Shown here one piece after another: positions 1 through 8,550 of a stretch of DNA of 62,198 bases (positions are counted from its first letter, which is position 1; every line of letters starts with the position of its first letter). Source of the DNA: Lachnospiraceae bacterium G11 (lineage in GTDB: Bacteria > Bacillota > Clostridia > Lachnospirales > Lachnospiraceae); contig FMWZ01000022.1 of the NCBI GenBank assembly GCA_900103495.1, forward strand, positions 1 to 62,198, read 5' to 3'. The notes below the pieces were generated by a model, which did no database searches, was not told the DNA's origin, and saw nothing but the letters and a program-made list of their open reading frames with translations. Made by a program: the position numbers and the translations under genes.

Positions 1-350
<350 letters not shown>

Positions 351-413
351 AGAGATGGTTAGTGCTTGCAAATGATGTTTAGTCATGGTAAGATATTTTT
401 CGGTATTGATTAT

Positions 414-486
414 TCCTCAATAGCTCAGTCGGTAGAGCATTCGGCTGTTAACCGAAGTGTCGTAGGTTCGAGTCCTACTTGGGGAG
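414..486 (+). tRNA. tRNA-Asn (GTT)
   Basis: A complete cloverleaf is visible. The acceptor stem TCCTCAA pairs with TTGGGGA, the anticodon stem TTCGG with CCGAA, and the loop CTGTTAA carries anticodon GTT at 447-449. The T arm contains GGTTCGAGTCC. CCA is not encoded. It starts about 64 bases after the 23S end and is probably co-transcribed with the rRNA. Confidence 0.96.
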
Positions 487-493
487 TTTAAAT

Positions 494-564
494 GGTGCGA
501 TAGCCAAGTGGTAAGGCCCCGGTCTGCAACACCGTCATCGCCGGTTCAAATCCGGCTCGCACCT
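494..564 (+). tRNA. tRNA-Cys (GCA)
   Basis: The acceptor stem GGTGCGA pairs with TCGCACC. The anticodon loop CTGCAAC gives anticodon GCA at 526-528, and the T arm holds GGTTCAAATCC. The discriminator base is T, as expected for tRNA-Cys. It follows tRNA-Asn after 7 bases and closes the rRNA-tRNA transcript. Confidence 0.95.
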
Positions 565-570
565 CTTAGT

Positions 571-596
571 GGTCTTCATTTTGAAGACCCTTTTTT
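571..596 (+). terminator. Terminator of the rRNA-tRNA transcript
   Basis: GGTCTTCA and TGAAGACC form an 8-bp stem with a 3-base loop, followed by C and six T. It lies directly after tRNA-Cys. Confidence 0.85.
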
Positions 597-674
597 ATTG
601 CCAATTTGACAGCACTTTGTAATTGTTGTATATTCCAAAGGTCTAGTTTATATTGTAAGAAAAGGATATTTTTT

Positions 675-1025
675 ATGTTTATTGTTTACGGAACCAGAGT
701 TTTAAAGAAGCACATGGGAACTACAAGAGACGAGTTTCGATGCGCTCATTGTAACAATGTGAACCATTATAAGATCACCAGAGTAAGAAAGTTTTTTGCT
801 TTATTCTGGATTCCTCTTATTCCTTATTCATCTAAGTATTTTGTACACTGCCCTATCTGTGATTACGGCTCAGAGGTGAAGAAGGATGCTATTGAGAACC
901 TGATTCACGGACCTGCTATCACGGCTAACGAGCAGCCTGAGGTCTCAAGTAACACGGAGAACAGCGGTTTTTCCAATAGCGAAGCTGATACAGAGTTTAC
1001 CAATAATACTACCGACGGATTCTAA
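675..1025 (+). CDS. Zinc-ribbon domain protein
   Basis: This 116-residue protein begins MFIVYGTR and has two Cys-x2-Cys pairs (CAHC near residue 23, CPIC near residue 60), the layout of a small zinc ribbon. Between them is a hydrophobic stretch (FFALFWIPLIPY) that may touch the membrane. The last 40 residues are rich in Asn, Glu and Ser and probably disordered. The open frame extends upstream to 606, but that stretch has no start with a ribosome-binding site; the ATG at 675 opens the recognisable domain. The function is not known. Confidence 0.75.
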   Translation: MFIVYGTRVLKKHMGTTRDEFRCAHCNNVNHYKITRVRKFFALFWIPLIPYSSKYFVHCPICDYGSEVKKDAIENLIHGPAITANEQPEVSSNTENSGFSNSEADTEFTNNTTDGF

Positions 1026-1054
1026 TATCTTGTTAACTACAAGGGGGACATTTA

Positions 1055-1735
1055 ATGAAGATAGGAATGATTGTTGCCATACCTGAGGAAATAGGAGCAC
1101 TTCTCAAAAGATGCGGTGAACCTATGGACAGCTTTAAGGTGGAAGGATACGATATCTTCTGCTATAAGATCGGGGAACACGAATTGTTTGTGGCAGGAAG
1201 CGGAGCAGGCGAGATTGCTGCAGCAGCAACCACACAGTTCCTTATAACTGCTTTCAAGGTTGAGAAGATTATCAACTTTGGCGTTGTGGGAGGCCTTACC
1301 GACGAGATGACCCTGTCAAACGTTGTGGTTGTTGAGAAATGTGTTCACTACGATTTTGATGCCTCTCCTTTTGTGGAGGGCACTGTTCCCGGACAGTATG
1401 CACAATTCCCTGACATTTATATCCCTGCAGACAAAGAGCTGCTTAAGGAGGCAATGGAAGCAGTTCCTTCCCTTAAGCCTGTAATCTGTGCATCAGCCGA
1501 TAAATTTGTGGCGGATCCCAAGATGAAGAGAATCCTTCATGAAAAATATGACGCTGATATCTGCGAAATGGAATCTGCGGGAATACTTCTTACCTGTATA
1601 AGAAATAAGGTCCCCGCCCTTTGCATCAAGGCAGTAAGCGACAGTGTTGAAGGCGGCGAGCAGGAGTTTGCGAAGATGGTTCATGAAGCTTCCAAAGCCT
1701 GTGTCAGAGTACTTTTAAAGATTCTTGATAAATAA
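1055..1735 (+). CDS. mtnN: 5'-methylthioadenosine/S-adenosylhomocysteine nucleosidase
   Basis: The enzyme removes adenine from methylthioadenosine and S-adenosylhomocysteine, clearing by-products of SAM use and supplying the activated-methyl cycle. At 226 residues it has the family's normal length. The start MKIGMIVAIPEE carries the catalytic-site Glu, ICEMESAG near residue 170 the ribose-binding Met-Glu, and AVSDSVEGG near residue 193 the catalytic Asp. GGGGGACA precedes the ATG. It sits 29 bases after the zinc-ribbon gene and ends in its own terminator, so the two may share a transcript. Confidence 0.93.
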   Translation: MKIGMIVAIPEEIGALLKRCGEPMDSFKVEGYDIFCYKIGEHELFVAGSGAGEIAAAATTQFLITAFKVEKIINFGVVGGLTDEMTLSNVVVVEKCVHYDFDASPFVEGTVPGQYAQFPDIYIPADKELLKEAMEAVPSLKPVICASADKFVADPKMKRILHEKYDADICEMESAGILLTCIRNKVPALCIKAVSDSVEGGEQEFAKMVHEASKACVRVLLKILDK

Positions 1736-1750
1736 ACTCATAGATTTCTG

Positions 1751-1781
1751 AAGTCCCAAGAACGGTTCTTGGGACTTTTTT
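1751..1781 (+). terminator. Terminator after mtnN
   Basis: AAGTCCCAAGAAC and GTTCTTGGGACTT form a long perfect stem that runs into six T. Confidence 0.88.
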
Positions 1782-1846
1782 AATATGGCTTTGAAAACTA
1801 CATACCTAAAAAGTATCAAAGAAAAACTCAAAATGACAGGTTACAA

Positions 1847-1875
1847 TTGACTTCGCCAAATTGAAGTGATAAAGT
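1847..1875 (+). promoter_or_regulatory. Promoter of the cstA pair
   Basis: TTGACT (1847-1852) and TAAAGT (1870-1875) are spaced by 17 bases, 47 bases before the first gene. ACTTC and GAAGT form a small inverted repeat over the -35 and spacer and could be an operator. This is inferred from sequence only. Confidence 0.5.
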
Positions 1876-1922
1876 GAAAATGGTGTTGCGTTTAGATAAT
1901 ACAGGCAACTTGAAAGGGTTAT

Positions 1923-2438
1923 ATGACAACTAAGGAAGCACTTGAGAAATTTCTTAAATCATACGAGGCATATTACAATGTGGAAACAAATGATTGCCTT
2001 GAACCCTTCGATGCCACCGCAACTTTTTCCATTCACAACGAGCAGTACATGCTTGTTAAAGCCGCAAAATATGCTGACATAAACAGCTTTGAATATGTTT
2101 ACTTTTATACCGCCGACAGTGTTACGAAAGAGGAAATCACGACACTTGCCGACAAGGCGTGGGAGGATGGCCTGAGCAAAGTCTCACCGGACACCAACCA
2201 CAGAAATTCGGATGTAACGCTGTATTTAATCTGTGACAGGATTAACGATGATACAAAGAAAGCAATAAAGAAAATAAGGCGATATAAGAGCTATGCCTTC
2301 GGCTTTAAGGGCTGGAGCAATTTTAGGCTGATTGCACTCGAGTGCTCTTCAGGGGATGTAAATTATAATTTACAGGGTCGACTATTGAAGAAGCTCGTTA
2401 GCAATATACTCACATATAAAAAAGGAGAAAAGACATGA
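1923..2438 (+). CDS. Hypothetical protein translationally coupled to cstA
   Basis: This soluble 171-residue protein has no signal peptide or membrane segment and no family I can name. It is rich in Lys, Tyr and acidic residues, with a basic patch (KKAIKKIRRYKSYAFGFKGW, about 117-136) before a predicted mixed alpha/beta end. AAAGGGTT precedes the ATG. Its stop overlaps the cstA start in an ATGA, so the two are almost certainly co-translated. The coupling suggests a role with the carrier, for instance as a cytoplasmic partner, but this is inference from position. Confidence 0.7.
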   Translation: MTTKEALEKFLKSYEAYYNVETNDCLEPFDATATFSIHNEQYMLVKAAKYADINSFEYVYFYTADSVTKEEITTLADKAWEDGLSKVSPDTNHRNSDVTLYLICDRINDDTKKAIKKIRRYKSYAFGFKGWSNFRLIALECSSGDVNYNLQGRLLKKLVSNILTYKKGEKT

Positions 2439-4147
2439 CAGCATTATTTATTATCTTAGCCGCTATTATTCTCCTGGCACTGGGCTATAAGTTTTATGGT
2501 TCATGGCTCGAGAAACAGTGGGGTATTGATCCCGACAGAAAGACTCCCGCAGTGGAGATGGAAGACGGTGTCGACTATGTTGCAGCTAAGCCTGCAGTAT
2601 TGATGGGACATCACTTCTCATCAATCGCCGGTGCTGGCCCTATCAACGGACCTATCCAGGCATCTGTATTCGGTTGGGTACCCGTATTCTTATGGTGCGT
2701 AATCGGTGGTATCTTCTTCGGAGGACTTCAGGACTTCGGTTCACTCTTTGCATCCGTTCGTCACGAAGGTAAGTCCGTTGGTGAGATCATCAAAGACTCC
2801 ATGGGCCCCAGAGCAAAGAAACTTTTCATTATCTTTGCATTACTTGTACTTATTCTTGTTATCGCATCATTCGTTAACGTTGTTGCGGGAACATTCTTTA
2901 CAGCAGCTGACGCAGGCCAGTTTGGATTCGTAGGTTCACCTACCGGTAACCAGACCACAGCTATGATTTCACTGCTCTTCATCGTACTTGCAATCATCTA
3001 CGGTCTTCTTACAAACCGTGCAGGACTTAAGGTTGGTCCCGCAACTGTAATCGGTATCATCGGTATCGCTGTAGCAGTTATCATCGGCCTTAACTGTGGT
3101 TTCGCAATGAGCCGTACAGCATGGATTGTATTTATCGGTGCTTATATCACAATCGCATCACTTGTTCCTGTATGGATTCTCTTACAGCCTCGTGATTACT
3201 TATCAAGTTTCTTACTTTACGGTATGATGGCACTTGCTATCATCGGTATTGTTGCTACAGCATTTACCGGCCAGGCAACATTCGAGCTTCCTGCATTTAC
3301 AGGTTGGTCAACAAAGATTGGTTCCCTCTTCCCCGCACTCTTCATCACTGTTGCGTGTGGTGCTTGTTCAGGTTTCCACTCACTTATTTCAACAGGTACA
3401 TCATCCAAACAGCTTGACACAGAGAAGAATGCCAAGGCTATCGGTTACGGCTCAATGCTTATCGAGTCTGCTCTCGGTATCATCTCCCTTATCGCTGTAG
3501 GTATGGTTTACTCCAAGTACACAAACGGTGATTTCGGTTCACCTGCAGCTGCATTCGCAGCAGGTATTGCTACAATGTTTGGTGTAGAAGCTTCTACAAT
3601 CTACAACACAATCTATGCATTACTTACTCTTGCAGTTTCAGTATTCGCTTTGACATCACTTGATACAGGTACACGTCTTAGCCGTTTCATGTTCTCTGAG
3701 CTCTTCTTAAAGGAAGACGAGGAGACATATAAGGATGCAAAGGGTGCTCGTAAGCTCCTTGCTCATCCTCTCTTCGGTACAACCCTTATGGTTGTTGTAG
3801 GTTGTATCCTTGGTGGTCTTTCACTCAGCCAGATCTGGGGTCTCTTCGGAGCAGCTAACCAGCTCCTTGCAGGTATTGCTCTTATGGCAGTTGCTGCATG
3901 GCTCGGCGAAGTTGGAAAGAACAACAAGATGTTCTACATCCCTATGTGCTTCATGCTCATCGCTACAATCACATCACTTTGCATTACAGTTATCAAGAAG
4001 GTTTCTGCAATGGCTCAGGGTGCTGAAGGCGCTATGGCTTGGGGTAACTGGTTCCAGCTTATCTTTGCTCTTGCAATGGTAGTTCTTGCTGTTATCCTTG
4101 TTGTTGAGGGTATCGGCACATTCAAGAAGCAGGCAGCTAAGAAGTAA
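2435..4147 (+). CDS. cstA: CstA-family carbon-starvation/pyruvate or peptide transporter
   Basis: This 570-residue membrane protein has more than a dozen hydrophobic segments. The CstA signature GHHFSSIAGAGPINGP lies at residues 58-73, and CGACSGFHSLISTGTSSK is near residue 306. Members of the family import peptides or pyruvate. Codon use is strongly biased toward a few codons, as in pfl nearby, which suggests high expression. A carrier for pyruvate would fit the adjacent pyruvate formate-lyase and D-lactate dehydrogenase genes, but the substrate cannot be read from the sequence. It is shorter than E. coli CstA (about 700 residues). Confidence 0.9.
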   Translation: MTALFIILAAIILLALGYKFYGSWLEKQWGIDPDRKTPAVEMEDGVDYVAAKPAVLMGHHFSSIAGAGPINGPIQASVFGWVPVFLWCVIGGIFFGGLQDFGSLFASVRHEGKSVGEIIKDSMGPRAKKLFIIFALLVLILVIASFVNVVAGTFFTAADAGQFGFVGSPTGNQTTAMISLLFIVLAIIYGLLTNRAGLKVGPATVIGIIGIAVAVIIGLNCGFAMSRTAWIVFIGAYITIASLVPVWILLQPRDYLSSFLLYGMMALAIIGIVATAFTGQATFELPAFTGWSTKIGSLFPALFITVACGACSGFHSLISTGTSSKQLDTEKNAKAIGYGSMLIESALGIISLIAVGMVYSKYTNGDFGSPAAAFAAGIATMFGVEASTIYNTIYALLTLAVSVFALTSLDTGTRLSRFMFSELFLKEDEETYKDAKGARKLLAHPLFGTTLMVVVGCILGGLSLSQIWGLFGAANQLLAGIALMAVAAWLGEVGKNNKMFYIPMCFMLIATITSLCITVIKKVSAMAQGAEGAMAWGNWFQLIFALAMVVLAVILVVEGIGTFKKQAAKK

Positions 4148-4168
4148 TTAAACTTTAAGGCAAATTTA

Positions 4169-4207
4169 AAGGCCTGTGTCCTTCGGGGCACAGGCCTTAT
4201 CTTTTTG
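4169..4207. terminator. Bidirectional terminator between cstA and the DUF951 gene
   Basis: AAGGCCTGTG and CACAGGCCTT form a stem around a CCTTCGGGG loop region. A T-rich tail follows on the plus strand, and TTTAAATTT follows on the minus strand, so it can end both converging transcripts. Confidence 0.75.
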
Positions 4208-4215
4208 GTAAAAAT

Positions 4216-4395
4216 TCAATTTCTAATATTTTTCTCTACATTTTTTCTTGGGGTCATAATCTGGTGACCGCAGCCAACACATTTAAGTCTGAAGTCGGCG
4301 CCGACCCTTAAAACTTCCCATTCATCGCTTCCGCAGGGATGTTTCTTTTTCATACGGATTATATCTCCCACATTTACATTCGTTATATCTGCCAT
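4216..4395 (-). CDS. DUF951 family small protein
   Basis: A 59-residue protein reads MADITNVNVGDIIRMKKKHP and continues with CGSDEWEVLRVGADFRLKC, VGCGHQIMTPRK and an Asn-rich end. The pattern of a 'GD-x-V/I-R-MKKxHPCGS' start and a C-x2-C-G-x4-M-x-R half is that of DUF951, a short Firmicute family whose function is unknown; it resembles a one-domain nucleic-acid-binding fold. It lies 12 bases beyond the stop of the sirtuin gene on the same strand, so it is probably the last gene of that transcript. It is easily missed because of its size. Confidence 0.85.
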   Translation of the reverse strand: MADITNVNVGDIIRMKKKHPCGSDEWEVLRVGADFRLKCVGCGHQIMTPRKNVEKNIRN

Positions 4396-4407
4396 AGAAA
4401 CCTCTGA

Positions 4408-5133
4408 TTATAACTGACTGAATATCTCGCCGATGGCACCTGTAACTACCAGGTCTGCCTGTCTGTCTCTGGGGGTGGGAGTTTTATTGATCAAAACCAG
4501 CTTATCTCCCTCGTAGTAATCAATGAGACCTGCGGCAGGATAAACAGCAAGAGATGTTCCGCCAACAATAAGCATATCTGCATTGCTGATGAATCTTATG
4601 GAATCCATCATGGTCTTCTGATCAAGGCCCTCTTCATAGAGTACAACATCGGGCTTGATTGGACCGCCGCACTTTTCACATTTGGGGATTCCTTCAGAGT
4701 TCTTTATATAAGTGGCATCATAAAAAGCTCCGCAGTTTTCACAGTAGTTTCTGTGAACCGAGCCGTGAAGCTCGCAGACGGTTTTGCTTCCCGCTGCCTG
4801 GTGAAGTCCGTCGATATTCTGGGTAATTACTGCCTTTAATTTGCCCTGCTTCTCCCACTCTGCAAGCTTAAGATGAGCGGCATTGGGTTTTACCTCCAAG
4901 AAAAGCATCTTGTCCTTGTAGAAACGGTAGAACTCATCAGTCTTCCTTCGATAGAAGGTGTGACTTAAAATGGTTTCCGGAGGATAGTCATACTTCTGGT
5001 TATAAAGGCCGTCCACGCTTCGAAAGTCCGGAACGCCGGATTCGGTAGAAACCCCTGCTCCTCCGAAGAACACAATGTTGTTGCTCTCATCAACCCATTT
5101 TTTCAATGTAGCGATATCGTCGTTTAATGCCAT
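4408..5133 (-). CDS. NAD-dependent protein deacylase, Sir2 family
   Basis: This sirtuin removes acyl groups from lysines using NAD. The 241-residue protein has the NAD-binding GAGVSTESGVPDFRS (about 25-39), the NIDGLHQ motif near residue 108, the catalytic His in LHGSVH near residue 125, and a zinc site of two Cys-x2-Cys pairs (CENC and CEKC). The length is normal. The start at 5133 (MALNDD) is chosen because AGGAGG lies 7 bases upstream; an upstream in-frame start lacks such a site. DUF951 follows and DUF1858 precedes it, with a terminator between. Confidence 0.93.
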   Translation of the reverse strand: MALNDDIATLKKWVDESNNIVFFGGAGVSTESGVPDFRSVDGLYNQKYDYPPETILSHTFYRRKTDEFYRFYKDKMLFLEVKPNAAHLKLAEWEKQGKLKAVITQNIDGLHQAAGSKTVCELHGSVHRNYCENCGAFYDATYIKNSEGIPKCEKCGGPIKPDVVLYEEGLDQKTMMDSIRFISNADMLIVGGTSLAVYPAAGLIDYYEGDKLVLINKTPTPRDRQADLVVTGAIGEIFSQL

Positions 5134-5151
5134 GGTACCCCTCCTTTTTGA

Positions 5152-5182
5152 TAACAAAAACCCCGGTGCAAAAACACCGGAG
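5152..5182 (-). terminator. Terminator after the DUF1858 gene
   Basis: Read on the minus strand, CTCCGGTG and CACCGGGG flank a short loop and are followed by five T. It separates the DUF1858 gene from the sirtuin gene. Confidence 0.8.
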
Positions 5183-5199
5183 TTATTCTGTTAGGTTAA

Positions 5200-5394
5200 T
5201 TATTGAATTGCGTCAATCTGCTGCATAAGAACATCAATGTCCATTCCATGAACCATGGCAGCTTCCTCAAGTGACTCACCCTGAGAAGCGGGACATCCGA
5301 GACAATGCATACCCATATCCATAAGAACGGGCGCGATGTCAGGATTAATCATTAATGCCTCGCCGATTAACGTATCTTTCGTAATCTTAGCCAT
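5200..5394 (-). CDS. DUF1858 domain protein (redox disulfide domain)
   Basis: This 64-residue protein starts [15 protein letters not shown] and carries [19 protein letters not shown], the Cys-x2-Cys motif of the DUF1858 family, which also occurs fused to hybrid-cluster and redox proteins. The pair is thought to form a redox-active disulfide or bind a thiol. It is divergent from the pyruvate formate-lyase genes, with 224 bases between the two starts. Placement next to an oxygen-sensitive enzyme is suggestive but not proof of a link. Confidence 0.85.
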   Translation of the reverse strand: MAKITKDTLIGEALMINPDIAPVLMDMGMHCLGCPASQGESLEEAAMVHGMDIDVLMQQIDAIQ

Positions 5395-5505
5395 TTCTAA
5401 ATCCTTTCACGTAGTACACAACTGTTACATTTGAATCCCCTATAGTATAATACCGAAGCCTTGAAATATGCAAGTTTTGTACACAAAAAAGTACATCGCC
5501 GCTCC

Positions 5506-5534
5506 TTGACTGTATTTCGCTATAATCATATAAT
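5506..5534 (+). promoter_or_regulatory. Promoter of the split pyruvate formate-lyase operon
   Basis: TTGACT (5506-5511) and TATAAT (5529-5534) are spaced by 17 bases, a near-consensus housekeeping promoter. It leaves a leader of about 78 bases before the ATG at 5619, which is preceded by AATAGGAGG. Confidence 0.75.
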
Positions 5535-5618
5535 GATAGTTACGAGATTGGTGCGATTTTACGTATTCGCATACACATATTGTTTAACTAATTCAAAGTA
5601 TGAATAGGAGGTTTACAA

Positions 5619-7655
5619 ATGAGACCTGAATGGACAGATTTTGTAACAGGTAAGTGGGACAGAGAAGTCAACGTTCGTGATTTCATCCAGAGAAACTATC
5701 ATCCTTATGATGGCGATGAGTCATTCCTCGCTGGCCCTACACAGAACACAAAAGACTTATGGGACATGGTGCTTGACTGCATGAAGAGAGAGCGTGAGGC
5801 AGGCGGTGTACTTGATATGGACACCAAGGTTGTTTCTACAATCACTTCTCACGGCCCCGGATATCTTGATAAGAGCAAGGAGACAATCGTTGGTTTCCAG
5901 ACAGATAAGCCTTTCAAGAGATCATTACAGCCTTACGGTGGTATCCGTATGGCAGAGAAAGCTTGCTCTGATAACGGCTACGAAGTAGATCCTGAGATCA
6001 GTGAGTTCTTCTCAACACATCGTAAAACACACAACGCAGGTTGTTTCGATGCTTACACACCTGAGATGAGAGCTTGCCGTACAAGCCACATTATCACAGG
6101 TCTTCCTGATGCTTACGGACGTGGACGTATCATCGGTGACTACAGAAGAGTTGCTCTTTACGGTATCGACAGACTTATCGAGGATAAAGAGGACCAGAAG
6201 GCTTCTACAAGCAAGATCATGACAGACGATGTTATCCGTCTTCGTGAAGAGATTTCTGAGCAGATCGTTGCTCTTAAGATGATGAAAGAGATGGCTGCTT
6301 CCTATGGCTGCGATATTTCTAAGCCCGCTGCTAACGTACAGGAAGCTATCCAGTGGACATACTTCGGATACCTTTGCTCAGTTAAGGAGCAGAACGGTGC
6401 TGCTATGTCACTTGGACGTACATCTACTTTCCTTGATTGCTACGCTGAGAGAGACCTTAAGAACGGTACTTTCACAGAGGAGCAGATTCAGGAGTTCGTT
6501 GACCACTTCATCATGAAGTTACGTTGCGTACGTTTCGCTCGTACTCCTGAGTACAACCAGATTTTCGCAGGCGATCCCGTATGGGTAACCGAGTCCCTCG
6601 GTGGTGTTGGTGTTGACGGCCGTCACATGGTTACAAAGATGAGCTTCCGTTACCTCCACACACTTGAGAACCTTGGTGCTTCACCCGAGCCTAACCTTAC
6701 AGTTCTTTGGTCTACAAGACTTCCTGAAGGTTGGAAGAAGTACTGCGCTAAGATCTCCATTACAACATCTTCTATTCAGTACGAGAACGATGACCTCATG
6801 AGAGTTACACACGGTGATGACTACGGTATTGCATGTTGCGTATCTTCAATGGTTATCGGTAAGGAAATGCAGTTCTTCGGAGCTCGTGCAAACCTTGCTA
6901 AGTGCTTACTTTACGCTCTTAACGGTGGTATCGACGAGAAGACCAAGAAGCAGGTTGGTCCTAAGTACCGTCCTGTAGTTGGTGACGTTCTTGATTACGA
7001 TGACGTTATGGACAAGTTCATGGATATGATGGAGTGGCAGGCTGAGGTTTACGTTAACACCCTCAACATCATCCACTACATGCATGATAAGTACTGCTAC
7101 GAGAGAGCAGAGATGGCTCTTCACGATAAGAACGTTAAGAGATACTTCGCAACAGGTGTTGCTGGTCTTTCAATCGTTGCTGACTCACTTTCAGCTATCA
7201 AGTATGCTAAGGTTGAAGTTATCCGTGACGAAGATGGTATCATCACAGACTTCAAGACAACCGGTGAGTTCCCTAAATATGGTAACGATGATGACCGTGT
7301 AGATGATATCGCTCGTGATATCGTTCACAGATTCATGACAGCTGTTAGAAGACATCACACCTACAGAGAAGGTGTTCCTACAACTTCTATTCTTACAATT
7401 ACATCAAACGTTACTTACGGTAAAGCAACAGGTAACACACCTGATGGACGTAAGGCTGGACAGCCCTTCGCTCCCGGTGCTAACCCTATGCACGGCCGTG
7501 ATACTCATGGTGCAGTTGCATCCCTTTCATCGGTTGCTAAGCTTCCCTTCAATGATGCACAGGATGGTATCTCAAATACCTTCACAATTATCCCCGGTGC
7601 TCTTGGTAAGGAAGATAAGATCTTCGCAGGCGACCTTGAGATGGACTTAAAGTAA
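5619..7655 (+). CDS. pflB: Pyruvate formate-lyase body lacking the glycyl-radical domain
   Basis: The enzyme splits pyruvate with CoA into acetyl-CoA and formate. This 678-residue chain matches the E. coli enzyme over most of its length and holds the active-site pair Cys406-Cys407 in [15 protein letters not shown]. It stops after [19 protein letters not shown], the point where a normal 760-residue enzyme continues into the glycyl-radical domain. The stop is followed by a new ribosome-binding site, so this is a gene boundary and not an obvious frameshift. The missing part is encoded by the gene at 7922-8164. Strong codon bias suggests high expression. Confidence 0.93.
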   Translation: MRPEWTDFVTGKWDREVNVRDFIQRNYHPYDGDESFLAGPTQNTKDLWDMVLDCMKREREAGGVLDMDTKVVSTITSHGPGYLDKSKETIVGFQTDKPFKRSLQPYGGIRMAEKACSDNGYEVDPEISEFFSTHRKTHNAGCFDAYTPEMRACRTSHIITGLPDAYGRGRIIGDYRRVALYGIDRLIEDKEDQKASTSKIMTDDVIRLREEISEQIVALKMMKEMAASYGCDISKPAANVQEAIQWTYFGYLCSVKEQNGAAMSLGRTSTFLDCYAERDLKNGTFTEEQIQEFVDHFIMKLRCVRFARTPEYNQIFAGDPVWVTESLGGVGVDGRHMVTKMSFRYLHTLENLGASPEPNLTVLWSTRLPEGWKKYCAKISITTSSIQYENDDLMRVTHGDDYGIACCVSSMVIGKEMQFFGARANLAKCLLYALNGGIDEKTKKQVGPKYRPVVGDVLDYDDVMDKFMDMMEWQAEVYVNTLNIIHYMHDKYCYERAEMALHDKNVKRYFATGVAGLSIVADSLSAIKYAKVEVIRDEDGIITDFKTTGEFPKYGNDDDRVDDIARDIVHRFMTAVRRHHTYREGVPTTSILTITSNVTYGKATGNTPDGRKAGQPFAPGANPMHGRDTHGAVASLSSVAKLPFNDAQDGISNTFTIIPGALGKEDKIFAGDLEMDLK

Positions 7656-7686
7656 TTAACCCGACTTCTTAAAGGAGGTGGCCTGT

Positions 7687-7896
7687 ATGGATGAAAAGGC
7701 AATGATTGACGATTTAGTTAAAATGCTTGACGGTGGAATGGCGAAGGGTGTCGGACACATTAATGTGGATACCGAAGAGACCAAAGAACCTGAATCTCCC
7801 GTAGCCGTTCAGACCATGGGTTGTACAGATTGTTCAAGAACTCCCTTAGCGTGCAGTGTCCCTACACTGCACCAGGGGATTGACGATTATCAATAA
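7687..7896 (+). CDS. Small cysteine-rich protein between the two pyruvate formate-lyase parts
   Basis: This 69-residue protein starts at the ATG 7 bases after AAAGGAGGTG. Residues 6-30 (IDDLVKMLDGGMAKGVGHIN and on) resemble the first 30 residues of the glycyl-radical domain protein encoded next ([20 protein letters not shown]). The radical-bearing half is missing. Instead there is an acidic/proline linker and a tail with three cysteines, MGCTDCSRTPLACSVP. It looks like a degenerate half-domain with a thiol or metal-binding tail. A role in assembling, shielding or regulating the split enzyme is inference from similarity and position. Confidence 0.8.
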   Translation: MDEKAMIDDLVKMLDGGMAKGVGHINVDTEETKEPESPVAVQTMGCTDCSRTPLACSVPTLHQGIDDYQ

Positions 7897-7921
7897 TAGA
7901 AAATGAAAGGAGATAAACATT

Positions 7922-8164
7922 ATGGCAGCAAGTACAGCACAGGTTTCCAACCTTGTTAATTTACTTGATGGTTACGTAACCAAAGGCGGCCATCACCTTA
8001 ATGTTAACGTATTAAACAGAGAGACATTATTAGATGCACAGAAGCACCCTGAGAACTATCCTCAGCTCACAATCCGTGTTTCCGGATATGCAGTTAACTT
8101 CATCAAGTTAACTCCCGAGCAGCAGGCAGACGTTATTTCCAGAACATTCCACGAGTCAATCTAA
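7922..8164 (+). CDS. Free-standing glycyl-radical domain of pyruvate formate-lyase (GrcA-like)
   Basis: This 80-residue protein matches the C-terminal domain of pyruvate formate-lyase from the LxxLLDGY segment to the end. It contains [18 protein letters not shown], and the radical motif RVSGYAVNF with Gly55, and ends in [10 protein letters not shown]. In E. coli the related GrcA/YfiD protein is a spare part that repairs oxygen-cleaved enzyme. Here the body encoded at 5619-7655 has no such domain of its own, so this protein is probably an obligate subunit. AAAGGAGATAAACATT precedes the ATG. Its activase is likely PflA at 21699-22457. Confidence 0.93.
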   Translation: MAASTAQVSNLVNLLDGYVTKGGHHLNVNVLNRETLLDAQKHPENYPQLTIRVSGYAVNFIKLTPEQQADVISRTFHESI

Positions 8165-8179
8165 TCACGAGATGTTCAA

Positions 8180-8214
8180 GGCTCCGGTATCGCAAGATAC
8201 CGGGGCTTTTTTAT
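8180..8214 (+). terminator. Terminator of the split pyruvate formate-lyase operon
   Basis: GGCTCCGGTATC and GATACCGGGGCTT form a long stem on a GCAA tetraloop, followed by six T. Confidence 0.9.
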
Positions 8215-8227
8215 TTCCCTCAGCTCC

Positions 8228-8422
8228 TTTTTGTTGCCGCGGATATGTGTTAGAATAGAGCAAACGTGTTAGCGCAATAGTGTCATCCATGGATTGATAT
8301 TTTATACGGCAGACCCGTTTGCACTTGATCTCGCACGTAGCGGTACATAAGGTGCTAAAATACAGCACCTAAGTACCGACGGCTCGATAAAGTCTGCCTT
8401 TGTAAAATATCAATTCATGGAT
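8228..8422 (+). repeat. Promoter-led long hairpin in a 730-base non-coding interval
   Basis: No gene is seen between 8165 and 8894. TTTTTG (8228) and TAGAAT (8251-8256), spaced by 17, could be a promoter. Behind it ATCCATGGATTGATATTTTA (8285-8304) pairs with TAAAATATCAATTCATGGAT (8403-8422). Inside are GGCAGAC/GTCTGCC, GGTAC/GTACC and AGGTGCT/AGCACCT, so the whole 138 bases fold into one long interrupted hairpin. It may be an RNA or a mobile repeat; no T-run follows it. Confidence 0.6.
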
Positions 8423-8456
8423 TCGGAGCTATGTAAGCTGATGATGTTTCCTCGGA

Positions 8457-8550
8457 GGATTTAGAACCGGGAAATGCCTTCTAGACGGATTTAGGACTAG
8501 AAAACGTCTCTCCAGGGGATTTAGGCTCAGAAAACGCCTCCTCAGCGGAT
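8457..8550 (+). repeat. Tandem degenerate 30-bp repeats
   Basis: GGAT recurs at exactly 30-base steps (8457, 8487, 8517, 8547). In three units it continues as TTAG, then a degenerate GAAAACGYCT-like stretch. The fourth unit runs into the palindromic unit at 8544. The purpose is unknown. Confidence 0.6.

Noticed and set aside
5579-5598. Possible Rex (NADH-sensing) site before the pyruvate formate-lyase operon
   Set aside because: TTGTTTAAC has a half-site likeness only; the other half does not match and the spacing is off.
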